A stretch of 64,000 bases of DNA from Diphasiastrum complanatum (Eukaryota; Streptophyta; Lycopodiopsida; Lycopodiales; Lycopodiaceae), in assembly GCA_029204225.1 (NCBI GenBank), contig CM055098.1:18383303-18447302 (forward strand), given 5' to 3'. The stretch's first letter is position 1. Every line of letters begins with the position of its first letter. Positions 1 to 12,305 of this stretch are shown here, piece after piece. The translations under genes were made by a program, and so were the position numbers. The notes below the pieces were generated by a model that saw only the letters and a list, made by a program, of their open reading frames with translations, was not told where the DNA came from and made no database searches.

Positions 1-79
1 TCTTGAACTTCCATATGTTGTAGTTCGTTCCATTTAGCTTGCTAGACTCCGACAATACAACATCATTCAACCTTGCCAT
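1..79 (-). mobile_element. Copia gag N-terminus, cut by the window edge
   Basis: On the minus strand an ATG at 79 opens a reading frame of 26 codons that runs off the left edge. It contains KLNGTNYNIWKFK, the typical start of Ty1/copia (UBN2-type) gag proteins, in which a leucine-asparagine-glycine-x-asparagine-tyrosine stretch precedes a tryptophan-lysine-phenylalanine-lysine. The protein would be the capsid precursor of a copia element lying mostly to the left. The leader to its right carries the 24-bp minisatellite. Confidence 0.7.
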
Positions 80-174
80 AAAAATGATCTATAGCAACTT
101 CCACCTGATTTTTAACTATGCAATCTTCTTTGCAAGTCAATAATCTGATTTTGCTCCAACCAGCAAGCAGATCT

Positions 175-420
175 ATCAGAAAACTAGTGAACAGGTATGT
201 CAGACAACCAGTGAATAGATCTGTCATGCAACTAGCGAACAGGTCTGTCAGACAACCAGTGAACAGATCTATCAAACAACCAGTGAACAGGTCTGTCAGT
301 GAACAAATCTGTCAGAACAGGTTTGTTAGACAACCAGCGAACAGATCTGTGAGACAACCAGCGAACGGGTTTGTTAGAAAACCAGCGATCAGGTCTGTCA
401 GACAACCAGAGAGAAGGTCT
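175..420. repeat. 24-bp minisatellite, about ten units
   Basis: Units of 24 bp resembling gtcagacaaccagtgaacag plus atct follow each other, with full units at 175-198, 199-222, 223-246, 247-270, 271-294, 325-348, 349-372, 373-396 and 397-420 and shortened units at 295-324. Because 24 is divisible by three, both strands stay open: plus gives repeats like VRQPVNRS and minus gives repeats like DLFTGCLT. I regard this as a byproduct of the period and not as a gene. The array sits upstream of a copia gag start. Confidence 0.85.
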
Positions 421-499
421 GGAGGTGGTCCATTTCATGATTCTTCATCTTCTCCATTTCTTTCTGGATCTATGAGGCAAGCTAGTTTTGTGGTTGCAT

Positions 500-914
500 G
501 GCATCTAGGAAGTCCCAAGTGATGAATTACAAGACCTAGCTATGGAGTATCTTAACTGCAATACTAGATCAATCAAGAAAGCTTGAGAAACTTAGCTAGG
601 GAAAACATCAAATACAAGAAGAATTGCATAAGCACGTCACAACACCAAAAGTTAGAAGATAAAATGAATTGCTAGAGAGAGAGAGGAGGGTGTGGCTCCT
701 CCAAGAGGCAAGCACCTCAACTACATGCATGGAAAGTCTAGGTGTCGATTATATGAGTGAGCTACTTGGCCCAGTCGGCCACTTGCACTAATTTACTTAA
801 GTTAGAAATAGGGGGTCTCATGTATTTAAAATAACATCCCCCATGTGTAATGTACAACTTACAATATAATTAGTGCTTAGTCAAAAGGGGTAAACTAGGC
901 ATTACTCTTCAACA
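500..914 (-). mobile_element. Candidate copia LTR with polypurine tract
   Basis: Read on the minus strand, 924-915 is ATTAAGGGGG and is followed directly by TGTTGAAGAG. This is the polypurine-tract/LTR junction seen at the 3' end of copia elements. The LTR would extend leftward from 914; its other end is not certain and 500 is approximate. No clear tRNA primer site was found between it and the gag start at 79. The sequence to the right (915-1,250) would be the 3' end of a second copia element but shows no clean coding. Confidence 0.4.
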
Positions 915-1249
915 CCCCCTTAATGGCAATTTTATTTAAGCTAACACCCAACAAAGTTTGAAGCAAAAGCACGGCGTAACACTCATTGCTCGATATCACT
1001 ATATTTATGTTATCTTTCATAAGATTGCCTCCAAGGACCTTCTAAAGTACTCTAAGACATGCTTTGCTTACAATTTTATGTTGGAGCATCTCCAAGAAGA
1101 GACATTCTTTGAGGTAGCTTGTCGTTTGTGATGAGCGGATTGGTTGGGCAAAATCTCGTACCTCCGTAGGTATTTACAATGTACATTGTACATTCATTTG
1201 TATTTCAATTATCATCAAACAATCATTTCTTCAAGATTTTACTCATTTT

Positions 1250-2030
1250 TTTAATTTCGAAAGTCAAATGAGCAACAAGCTATGCATCCATATTGTAGAC
1301 TCCCCTAAAGATTTATCACTCATGAGTCTTGTTTTGTTGTTGTGAATGCTAGGTAAAAGGTGCGCAAGTGTATGTTTTGATGAAATTTTTTGGGAATCCA
1401 TTAGGTTTATGAGGGGTTGGACAAAATGCTTGAGCACATATTTAACTTGGAAAAAGCTCCTAAGAAGTTTGACGAGTTGAGGGCATTTTGCCAAAATAGG
1501 TGGGATAGCTACCACTCACCTTTGCAGGCTGCAGCTTTTTTGTTGGACCTAGAATTTCAGGGAGAAGACAAAGAGGTGATGCATGGTTGGGACAAGACAT
1601 TGACAAAGTTGGTACTAGATGCTACACTGAGGTGGACAATCAGAAATCAACTTGCTGATTATAGGGCAAAGATGGGTCTCTTTGGGTATGCAGATGCACT
1701 ATGCAGATGTACAGTGTGATAGATTTCTCATAGGTTCTGCCTTGTGGTGGGAGAATTGGGGAGCTGGTACTCCAGACTTACAGACATTAGTTGTTCGTAT
1801 TTTGAGTTGAGGGGCCAGTTCATCTCCCATTGAACGTTTGTGGAGCTCACTCAGCCACATAGCATCATCTTGGCACAGAAAAGTGCTATCAAGCTTAGGG
1901 GATGGCTCCTGCGAGTCTAGTGGAGAGAGAGATATAGAGGACCAAGTGCCTAGTGATATACTAGATGCTCTCAATTTTGAGGATCCCGAGTTCATGTTTG
2001 CATATATCACTCTTTGAACTTTTATCATGG
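1250..2030 (+). mobile_element. hAT transposase C-terminal remnant
   Basis: The frame at 1,417-1,719 reads NRWDSYHSPLQAAAFLLD and later LRWTIRNQLADYRAKMGLFG, the region before the dimerisation domain in plant hAT transposases. After a frame change it continues with WWENWGAGTPDLQTLVVRIL and, past a stop, GASSSPIERLWSSLSHI, which is the hAT C-terminal dimerisation motif. An acidic tail ends near 2,016. The N-terminal zinc finger and the first catalytic residues are missing. It lies downstream of the host LRR gene's last exon seen here, probably in a further intron. Confidence 0.7.
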
Positions 2031-3290
2031 CACATGCACTATATTATTTAGTTGCTAGTAGATCGTTAGTTACTACTTACGAGTAGTTTCTAGATTTTGG
2101 ATTCTGAAGGCCTATGAGCCTCCTATTTTGATCTCTGCTATGATATGTATGACACTGATCTTTGATACATCAAACTTCAAAATTTTGGAAGGCCATTTAA
2201 ATGTTTGAGTCTCCTATTTTGTAGTGATTGATAATTGATTGCATGTAATAGTTAAGTTGATGTATGAAGTTTTATGATTCATTAAGTAGATTTGGACTTG
2301 GAGATTGGAGTAGTAAGCACTTCACAGTTTAGTAATTCACATAAATTATCATCAATTTTAAAACTTGCCATTCAAAAAGTTAAAATTTTGTATAAATTTC
2401 ATTTTTTAATGTTAATATATAGAAGCATGTTTTTGTGTATTACGTTCCCATTTTCTCAAGGACATTTTAAATGTCATTGCCGTCCCGTTCCCTAGTTTAT
2501 ATGCCTTGTAGTGATGTGGCATTCCTGTTCCTGTTCCCACTCTCTCTAGGATTATTTCGTTCCCATTCTCGTTCCCTAGTAACTATGCTCATACCTCACA
2601 ACCCCCATGCTACATCATTTGTGCATCACAAATTCCTATCTACTGTGAAGCACTGTCATCACTACTTAGCCCTATGCCTCAAGATGCCCCTTTGAAAACA
2701 CAAGCCAATCTTCTCATAATCGTTCTCCACACAGTTGCATCACTCTCCTTCCCTTCCAAACATCATAGACCACAAATTCCTTCGTAGTACATGGTATGAT
2801 AATAAATATTTTTCAGTTCCACCTCAAAATTCTCCAAATCTGTGTATCTTCTCCTTCCTTTGTGAAAACAAACGCTGATACTGTGCTCTACTTTGACAAA
2901 AGAAAATTCTTAGATGGAAGCTGAAAGCAAGAGACTCATTGACCTCTTGTATAGCTTTTCCTCAAGCTCTTTGTAGCGTGAGTTCCACCCATGTGGGACC
3001 CCTCCACCTAAGTGATCTATGTGTTTGGGTCCAATATGCCACCATGTTATATACAACTCCCACTACCCCCATTACCATTTCTCCTAGTTCTTCTGAGCTC
3101 TCCTCCTTCACACCACAAATGGTACAGGTAGCCATTGAGAGGATGAAATGTAACCATTCCCGTGACATCGAGAACCTCGAAGCAAATTCCTTATCCATGT
3201 CGTGCATATCATATCCCCCTTTTTGGCTACTCTCTTCAACACAACAGTCATATACGAAATCCCATCCTCTTGGTGCACCAATGTCCCCAT
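2031..3290. other. No gene recognised
   Basis: AT-rich sequence with short open frames on both strands. A 156-codon minus frame covers 2,962-3,432, but it overlaps the LINE remnant and shows no family motif. I see no promoter or RNA gene. It is probably intronic or decayed transposon sequence. Confidence 0.5.
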
Positions 3291-3299
3291 AAGAGCGGA

Positions 3300-3860
3300 G
3301 ATCAAATGAGAGAAAACTCACACTATGATGATTGATCATGTCATGGCTAAGCTTTATGAGAACAATCTTGAGACTATAGTAAGGAGTGAGGCAGAGGCGA
3401 CGGAGGTGTCGCAGCGACATGCTATAAAACACATGCTCAAGATGGTAGATCTAACATGATTGCCAACACTAGTGGGGAAAAGCAAGGATGTCCGTTCTCC
3501 CCTACTCTCTTCGACCTTAATAATGACGAGCAACACAACTATTAGTCACAATGAGGGATGGGGATGTAGAATTGAAGACGTACTGATTTCTATTCTGCAT
3601 ATGTGGATCAAATTGCTCTTATCACACGTAGAGAGGAATGCAGCAACACATAGATACACTACATGCTGTTCAAGGAGAGAGGGGTCGATCTTATATGCAA
3701 AGACAGACCTTTACTTTGGATGGACAATCACTCAAGATAGCTTTTTCATGTACATACTTGGGGGTATATTCTAGTTCTCTAATGTAGATGTGGTACATTG
3801 ACATTCAGCAAGATGTGCTATAAATAATTCTCATCAATCATTAATCTCAATGGAGGTGAA
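3300..3860 (+). mobile_element. LINE-type reverse transcriptase remnant
   Basis: Reading across frames gives KQGCPFSPTLFDL (a non-LTR reverse transcriptase motif, usually GVKQGCPLSPTLFGLY). It is followed by FYSAYVDQIALI, a decayed version of the YADDIAL catalytic box in which the two aspartates are no longer adjacent, and then by a CTYLGVYSSSLM segment like the FTYLGV motif downstream of the palm. Several frameshifts and stops are present. The remnant is dead. Related C-terminal LINE-like sequence occurs at 40,335-41,732. Confidence 0.6.
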
Positions 3861-4031
3861 TACAAGTATATTATTTAATACTTCGCTATTGCTCCCTTCC
3901 ATCGTTTAAAAATACCTCTAGTGAAAGACTATGCCCCCAAAAAAGTTATCCAACAGAACTAAGATTGTAGCAAAATTACAAGCAATTAGCATAAGCATAG
4001 ATACCATCAAAACATTTCATGAGAATATTAC

Positions 4032-4177
4032 CATCCAAAGCTTGTCGGAGGTTCTTTTCTTTGTTTGCTAGCTCCTCCTGCAAGCTACTCATAGTCGCCT
4101 CAGCAGCTGCCTTTGCTCGCATTTCACTATCTATTGATTCATATGCCAATTTTTCTCTCAAATCTTCTTGGTGTGAC
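4032..4177 (-). CDS. LRRCC1-like exon 8 (coiled coil)
   Basis: The acceptor is TTTTTTCAG|GTCACA and the donor GATG|GTAATA. It completes the split leucine codon from exon 7, then reads HQEDLREKLAYESIDSEM and SLQEELANKEKNLRQAL. It ends one base into a codon, so the gene continues. No further exon was recognised in 1-4,031. Confidence 0.65.
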
Positions 4178-7100
4178 CTGAAAAAACTCCTTTGAGTTAT
4201 CATATGTAAACACTTACCTGCAAAAAATGAGTAGAAAGTAGATAATAGTTGTTCACAACTAGATACTCTTCCAATTTGTCTTCATAATAACACTAAAGAA
4301 CACTAACCAGTGTTGTATCCTTACAAACATCACAAAGTCACAAGCGACTAGGGTACATGTCTTTCAAAAAGTTAGATAATCATGCCAGTTCTTCTATTTT
4401 AAACCTCTCACTAAGTGAAATGAAATTAAGCAACTTTCTCAAGAATAGGGGCAAGGCACACTTGTGTTATTTACTTCTAAAGGCAAACAAGAAGTGTCTA
4501 ATACTCCAAGATCAATGATTTCGAGCCCAAACAAAAGATATATGAGTTGTATTCTTGCTTTCATTAGGCATATAGGTAGCAGCTATGACAATCTACTTCA
4601 AAGTATACTTTTGAAACACTTCAGGCTTACGTTACCTTTTATGTCCTTAAAAATAAGGATTTGGTAAGTTTGAAGTAGGATAGATGCTGCCTTTTACTTT
4701 TGTGGCTTTTACATCCGGTACTCAATGTCTCCTTGTTGTTTTTACTTTGAAGAGCAATATAGTTTGAAAAGCTGTTGAGATTCTAGTGAATGGAACTAGG
4801 CTTATTCATCATACATGAACCTTTTTATCATTGATATCAGAATACACACCTTCGTCTTATCTTCAAAAAAAGCTCCTGAAGAGATATGGTGAACTATGTT
4901 TCCACATATATTGATGTTATGTCCAGGATAATAATACCTGACACTGCAAAGGAGACGTGCAATCTGAACCCTATGGAGTCCAACGACAAAGTCTTAGGGG
5001 CCTTCCCCAATTACAAGTTAGTTAATCACAGAGTGCTAACTTGTACTAGTCAACTGGCATCCTTGCTACAATTATCTGCCTCAATTATGTTTGCTGTAAT
5101 TGAGGTGCTGCCCTACAGAATTGCCACCGACAATAGCAATCCGGAGTTTGTTGAAGGGGACAGGAGGGCAGCCACAGCTTCTACTTCTTCCAAGTTTTGC
5201 TCTCATTCATCCTCCACAGATCTCTGCTAAAGGGTGCAGGAGACCAACGAAGGAGCAGTTGTAGAGGCGTCACGGAAAATCCCACAAAAAGGTAATAATG
5301 GAGGAGCAGAGAAATGAAGCACAACAGCAGCTCCGGGAGGTTCCCAAGGAAAAACAAGCAAGAAGCTAAGAGCACAGGAGCAGAGATCGTTGGCTGTTGG
5401 AGTCATCACTAACTGAAGTAACTGCCATGGCTCTTAGCATATCTCTCAGAAGTAGAATGCCAATAGAAGTATCCAAGCTCTAGAGCACTACCAACAAGAT
5501 GGATTTCCTATATCGACTAGCAACTTAGTATTGATCTTTAGCTCTTTATGGTCTAGAGGAGGATGATATCCTTCAAGACAGATGCAAGAGCAAACTACTA
5601 TCCAAAGACAGACTATACACAAATAATTAGCTTAGCAAGTTTTATTGAAAGTAGCTGGAACATTTGTAGAATCATAACAAATGTCGTGTTGACAAGTCAC
5701 AATATAATAGTTAGGGGATCATAGTAGGCAATTGTTCTACTGATAATCGCCACAGTTGAAAGTTGCTGGAGACCTATGGAAATCGAGTGCCAGGCACAGA
5801 GGCGAGCAAGAACATAAAAGAGAGAGAGGCAGCTGACGAAGTGGGTGTAAGAACTTAGAAGAGAAATCAAATAACTAGAACTCACGTGGGAGGTGCCCCT
5901 GAATTGGAGTGTCGCCCAAGGGCTGCAAACAGGGAAGAAACTTGAAAGGAGAGCTGGAGTGTGGCTGTAGAACTGTAACAAGGGAGAAGAAGAAGATGAT
6001 TTTTGAAGCTGCCATGATGCAATGGAAAATAGAGTAGTTGTATGTTGGAAGGAAAGTAGAGTAACGGTCTTGAGTAGAAGAATAGTTCCTAAGAAAGGTT
6101 CTGGAGAAACAGTGACTGCATGAATATTGTGAATTGTGATCGATACATGTGTTGGTTGAAGGATTTCACTTATCATGAGGAATGCAATTTACAAAATTAT
6201 AGCATGCAACTTGCATAAATGTCTAACAACCTAAAAGAAAAAAATTCACCGAAAGGTGAAACCTTTAGAAGACTTAGGCAAGAATTTAATTATGTTTTCC
6301 CAGAACAACTTCTTGAGGGTCTTTCCCCAACCATGGTATTAAACTCCTTCTCGGTAGCTCGCCTGTATCCTTGTATCCTTACAGGATGAGTACTACCAAA
6401 GAGGATGAAGTTTATAGGCAACTGCAAAACTATCTTAAGATGGGCCATGTAAGGCCTAGTAAGTCCCCTTGGGGGGGCCCAGTTATTTTAGTTGATAAAA
6501 AAGACGGAGGTACTCGTCTATGTGTAGACTTTAAAAAACTAAATAAATTAACGATTAAAAACCGTTACCCCTTACCTCGAATGGATGAACTGGTTGATCG
6601 ATTGCATGGTGCAAAGTACTTCACCAAAATCGATTTGAGATTAGGGTATCATCAGATTCGAATAAAGAGTGAGGACATGGAAAAAAACAGGTTTAGGACC
6701 AGGTATGGCCATTATGAGTTTCTGGTTCTACCATTTGGCTTGACAAATGCTCCAGCAACTTTCCAGCAAATGATGAACGATCTTCTTCGTCCATATCTAG
6801 GAAAGTTTGTCATAGTTTACTTAGATAATATTCTTATCTATAGTAAGACTTTGGAGGAGCATGAGCATCTCAGGACTATCTTAAAGTTACTTAGACAAGA
6901 GAAGCCCTTTGCCAAGGAATCCAGATGTGTTTTCTTCCAAAAGAGATTGGTTTATCTCGATCATGTTATTTCAGACCATGGGCTGGAAATTGACCCAAAT
7001 AAAGTCCGTCAGGTTCGTGAATGGTCAATTCCTCAAACCATCTAGGAGGTTAACTCCTTTTTAGGCTGTATGGGATTTTTTCATAGAGTTATCATGGGTT

Positions 7101-8926
7101 ATGCAATAATTGCACTACCTTTGACAAATGTCCTCATAGGGGGAAAAGAACTAGCCGGCACAATTAATATAGTCCTCCGGTTACTTGGACTGAAGAGATG
7201 AATCAAAGTTTTGAGAACCTCAAACATTGTGTGTCTACAGCGCCTATGTTACACATATTGAATCCTAACAAGCCGTATGTGCTCGAAACGGAAAGTGACT
7301 ATGCTATAGGTGCATTCCTATATCAAGATGGTAGGCCGACCGCTTTGAAAGCAAGAAGTTAGATCCTACTCAACTGCGGTATTCCACCTATGACAAGGAA
7401 CTTTTTGTTGTTATTCATGCTTTAAAAGTTTGGAGACATTACCTGTATGGCTCCCAATTTTCCATAAGTATATTAACGATGTGGTTGACCTTAGGGGTCG
7501 TAAAGCCAAATGGTCAGAAATGCTCCAAGAATTTCATCACTGGTTAGGTAAACTGTCATTTGGCAGCAAAATGAAATGCTGTGTTGATCGCCTCCTTTCA
7601 TGTCTCCTGTTGACTTCTGCTCATTTATTTTCCTCATTTCAGATGAGTTTTGTTGGTTTCTTCTGCAGTGTTCGATACAGAAGAGTTTAAATTCTGCTGA
7701 TGGTGAGTCACTAGTCCTGACAGAACAACGGTGAGTCACCATTTCTGAATCCCAATTGGGGATTGTTGGAAATGGTTCTCAATTCAGCTCTGAACTGAAC
7801 TTTGCTCAATCACTGGTGAGTCACAATCGGCTTGGTTGGACTCTCCAAGATTCTCAGCGAGAGTTCCACTTTGTTTCAATGACAAATCCTCTGATGGCGA
7901 GCCAGGAGAATTTCAAGCCATTGGGGAAGTTTTTGTACACGATTTTTCTGGCCTCATTGGTTATGGCGGAAGGATCAAGCAGGTGCTACAAGTGTTGATC
8001 TCATAGATTTCCTTGTGCTTGCTTCGCAGACTGCAGGCTTAAGCGTTGCAGGCAGAGCCTGTTGTCAAGAAAAGGAGCATTGGATTGGATGCCAGTTCAG
8101 TTTGGTGCTAACGGGGAGAATTACTAACAGGGTGCAGAGGGGCATCCTGGGGAAGACCAAATCCTCACTTAAAGATAATAAGAGAAAAGCATGCTGTTTT
8201 TCGCAAAAAATAATCAGAAACTACTAGGGTCTAGAATATTCTATAAGCTAGTAGCTGCCTAAGTGGGTACCCTGGAATTCTGATCAAGGGGCCGAAGGGG
8301 CCGGTTCCCCATCTGTATCGTCGCGTACTAACCAAAAAAAATTGAAGTCATCCAGGATAGGAAGGAAGGCCGCCTTGAAGGCTTTACAAAATCCTTCCCA
8401 CGTCCTAGGTGCTTCAGGCTTACCTGAAGTCCTGCCACTAGGTAAAAGCTTTACCACGCAAGTACACGATAGCTAGGTTGCTCTTATTCTCATAAGAAGA
8501 ATCGTGCATGGAAAAGTGCGAGTTCCACTGATCAATCCACGATGTGACCACTTCAGGGTCTCTATCTTTCTTTTCCCCAGTGAATATTTCGGGAGTAAAC
8601 AAGGGCTAGTGCAATAATTGCCTTAACTGTGTTAGCTCTCTCAATTCCTGCTGATTCTTTGCATGTCTTGCTTGCATATCAGCAATCTGTTGTTGTAGAT
8701 CCAACAACAAAGGATCAGAATCCAAGGTAGGAGCAGCTGCCATAGCCTCAGTAGGAGGAGAAGTAAGATGTGTAGAAGGCCTAGGATCCATATTTCCAAC
8801 TGTGAATGAAGATGGGTACAAGAACAAGAAGAGAAACTACACTCACGCTCTCAAGCTTGCAAGCTATACACATTCAAGATGGTATTGTCAACAGTTGCCA
8901 TCTAGAATGGTAGCTAATAAGAGAGA

Positions 8927-8959
<33 letters not shown>

Positions 8960-11900
8960 CAGTTGGGTGGCAATCCACACAGCTTTCACATGGAATGGGC
9001 CGAATGTCACACAATGATCCAATCTAGATCCACCCTCCGTGCCCTTGCCCGTGACCTGTAACAAGCGAGATCCGACCTCGAACCCTGACAGCGTCCCATA
9101 CCACTGCCAAGTGCATCGGCCATCTCCCACCTCAGGCTAGCACTCATCCTAGTTGTGCAGAAGCGCTCCCCATCCACCTTCCCCTAGGTATATAGAATGA
9201 ATGGTAAAGTGAGACCTCCTCTCCTTGTATACCTTCAAGGTAGGAGTCTCCAAGCCTAGCGCACATCCTAGATCACGACACGTGACGACCATGTAGGTCC
9301 ACGAGTCAATGGTCAAGTCACAGGCCCAGACGACTTTCAGCTTCAAGTTGGGTTTGGGACCTGAGGGAGTTGGGTCCCTAACACCACTCTTCAAGTCAAT
9401 CTTGCTAAACACTATAGCACCATGAAGGCCATCTAAAAGATCATCTAAAGATAGCATATGATATCAATGCTTAGCAGTTATCTTGTTCAAGCCTCAATAA
9501 TCCACACATCCTCCAAGACCCATTCTTCTTCTTAACAAGAATGATCATAGAGGCAAAGGGGGAGACTATAAGTCTTACTTGCCCCCCTTGGCGAGATATT
9601 CTTCAATCATGCTTCTCACCTCTTCCTCCTCTTCCGGACTCATTTTATAAGGTCTTCTATTCACAAGAGATGATCTGAAAATTAACTCAATTGTATGTCC
9701 ACATTTCTCTTAAGGGGTAAAGTAGATGGAAGTTCATTAGTGAACACAACTATAAACTCCAGCCTAATCTGACGATCTAGGTTCTTAGTAAGGTTAGCTT
9801 GTTTTGACACACATCATTTTCACAAGTAGACATTGACATATTGAACAAGAAACAAATACATACACTTATAGTGAACATTACGCAACTGCGTTGCTCTGAT
9901 CAAAGGTCCTAGAGGCATATGAAACTCACCACATAGGAAATGGATCCTGCCATCTTACTGGAACTCATACACATGAGTATCCCAAGTGATGCAGCCACAT
10001 GCAAACAAATTCCAAGCACCGCAACGAGACGAGCCAAACAAGTTATCTCAAAAATCCAACTCTCAAAATAGCTTTTAATGGTCAGAGGCATACCCACAAC
10101 CCTAGCATCTCACACTTCCGCACCCTTTTCATCAGCCATTTTGATTGTGTATTGGTATAGGGATACTCACTCTTAACCATTTCATCAAAGCAACATTAAT
10201 AACATTATGTGAGGACCCAGTGTCAAATAGAATCAAGACATCTCCACCACATTCAGAATCATCAACACATTCATGAGTCATGGAGCACCTTGAGGTTCTT
10301 CCTATTCCATCTCTTCAATTTGCATCACAATAGCCTCCTCAACTTGCAAGCTATATGTGGTTTGTGAAGAATTACATGGGCACTCCTTCCACCTATGCCG
10401 CCCTAGAAAACTTTCCTTCTTGACCCACTCCAAATTTCGTGACAATAGCATTGAAAAGCGTTGGCCTCCTTGGACATTAGACAACCCATACCGCCCTTCT
10501 TCTTCTTCTTTTTTGAGGTGCATGCACCTTTATTCTTTTTGGCACTAACCAATTCTCAACCGCATCCACAACAACACCTATATAATTCAATGGCTTCTAG
10601 TCTTTGATAGACGTCTTTCTAGTCTTCGATGGAATTTCGGCGTCCTTCTCTCTTGTAACAAGTTCAGCTACAATGATTGTCATTCCGCATCTTTCAGGTT
10701 CCTTTGGGGTCTTTGATGTCTTCAGTTGCTTTAGAATTTCTTGCAGGATCACTTCCATGGAGTCCCTTTCTTGTCCACATTGCTCCAATTCCCGTCCACT
10801 CTAATACCAAATGTCAAACTCTCTCTAAACTCTATTTACAAACAACAGAATATCACACTAGTTGATCACAAATCTCAAACTTTATTCAATTCTCAGCACG
10901 TACATGGCATCATCAAGCATGGAACCCCATGGAGTTGGTTGACTTGTCTCCTCCCATTCCTTGTTGCATGGAATGTGATCCAAAATGCCTCTCTCTTGGC
11001 TAATTATACATAATCCTCAAGCACCCCTTAACCTTGACACATCCTGACGCGGTCACATGACAAACTCCATGCACAGTTGACACTTTGGCAGTACCATGAC
11101 AGAGGCAAGCAAGTAAGCTAACACGTGTCACCGGACCAAGTGTCCTTGTGAGCATATGACATCTGGCATGTTGAGCAGTCAACCCCTACTTTTTAGGAGG
11201 TCAATTCAACCACTCCTAGTTTATAGCCCAACAAGCTTATGATGTGTCATGTTGACGAGTCAACTCCTATTTTTAGGAGGCCAATCCAACCACTCCTAGT
11301 TTATGATCCAGTACCCTAAACCAAAGCTTAGCATGCGACTATGAGGTCTAGTAGCGCTAATTACAGTTTATTTACAATTTACTTGCAAAGGTCACCATAG
11401 ACCGGCGACTTAGTCATTTCAATAATTATAGTAATTACAAAATGTGCATTTGGCCATAATAATTATAAATAACCGGGATAGGGTGTAAAAGCTGTAACAT
11501 TGGTAGATTGGTAGGGCTAGTGGCTAAGCAAGCCCTAACCTCTATTAAGCTTGTAATTATTCTCTTTGTTGATTAGAGTGTAAATCAAAAGCTTGTTTGG
11601 TGTGTTGCTCCTACCTCTTCTGCCTTGGATGTATTAGATCGTGGGTGATTGTTGTATCTTTTCTCAAATTATTAACTATGTTGTGGATGGGGTGGCGTAG
11701 ATAACGATGAGAGAAAGAAAGAAAGAAAGAGTTTATTGATATCTATTAGGTGCCCGTGGGCACAAAAGACAAAATACAATACATACAAAGTAGGAGCAAT
11801 GTCCATATGAGGACTTATTTCTAGAAATTATCTCTCTACCGGATTAAGTACGAATAAAGCAACAATCTCACATCATGCAAGAAGGAGATGCAAGAGCTTA

Positions 11901-12254
11901 ACCAACGGCTCTGCTGAGGTACAAAAGCAAGAGCTTAACCACCCGCTCTGCTGAGGCAAACATCTAAAGAAACACCAGAAAACACTGAGTCACTGAGTGG
12001 CTGATCTGAAGAAGCGAGTGATAGGCTATGGCGTGCGTGCTGGAGGCTGACGAACAACGCCGTCGTGAGGCTCTGGCTAATTGTGAACGGTTTGCACGTC
12101 TTGGTCTGGAAGGTGGTCGCTGAGTCTTCACAGCCTTTTGCCGTGTCGGGGTATCAAGCTCATCCTCTGAAACCTCCTCTCTATCCCTCTTCTGTAAGAA
12201 ATGTGTGATGAGAGTCTGCTGACTGTAAACATCATCTGCCTCCGAAGGGGAGAG

Positions 12255-12305
<51 letters not shown>

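Noticed and set aside
175-420. Possible CRISPR-like array
   Set aside because: Repeats are contiguous with no unique spacers, and the setting is a plant nuclear genome. The same holds for the 23-bp repeat at 23,881-23,960.
118-522. 134-codon plus frame of VRQPVNRS repeats and its minus-strand mirror frames
   Set aside because: The 24-bp repeat period keeps several frames open; no domain, no conserved start context, and it lies in a transposon leader.
2962-3432. 156-codon minus-strand frame
   Set aside because: No motif, overlaps a plus-strand LINE remnant that explains the sequence better, and has poor coding character.
4886-5230. 114-codon plus frame in intron 7
   Set aside because: No recognised domain, no splice or promoter support; compatible with chance in 11 kb of intron.
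5697-6176. 159-codon minus-strand frame rich in S, L and T
   Set aside because: No family motif and no exon that would join the LRR gene in phase; probably antisense of old repeat sequence.
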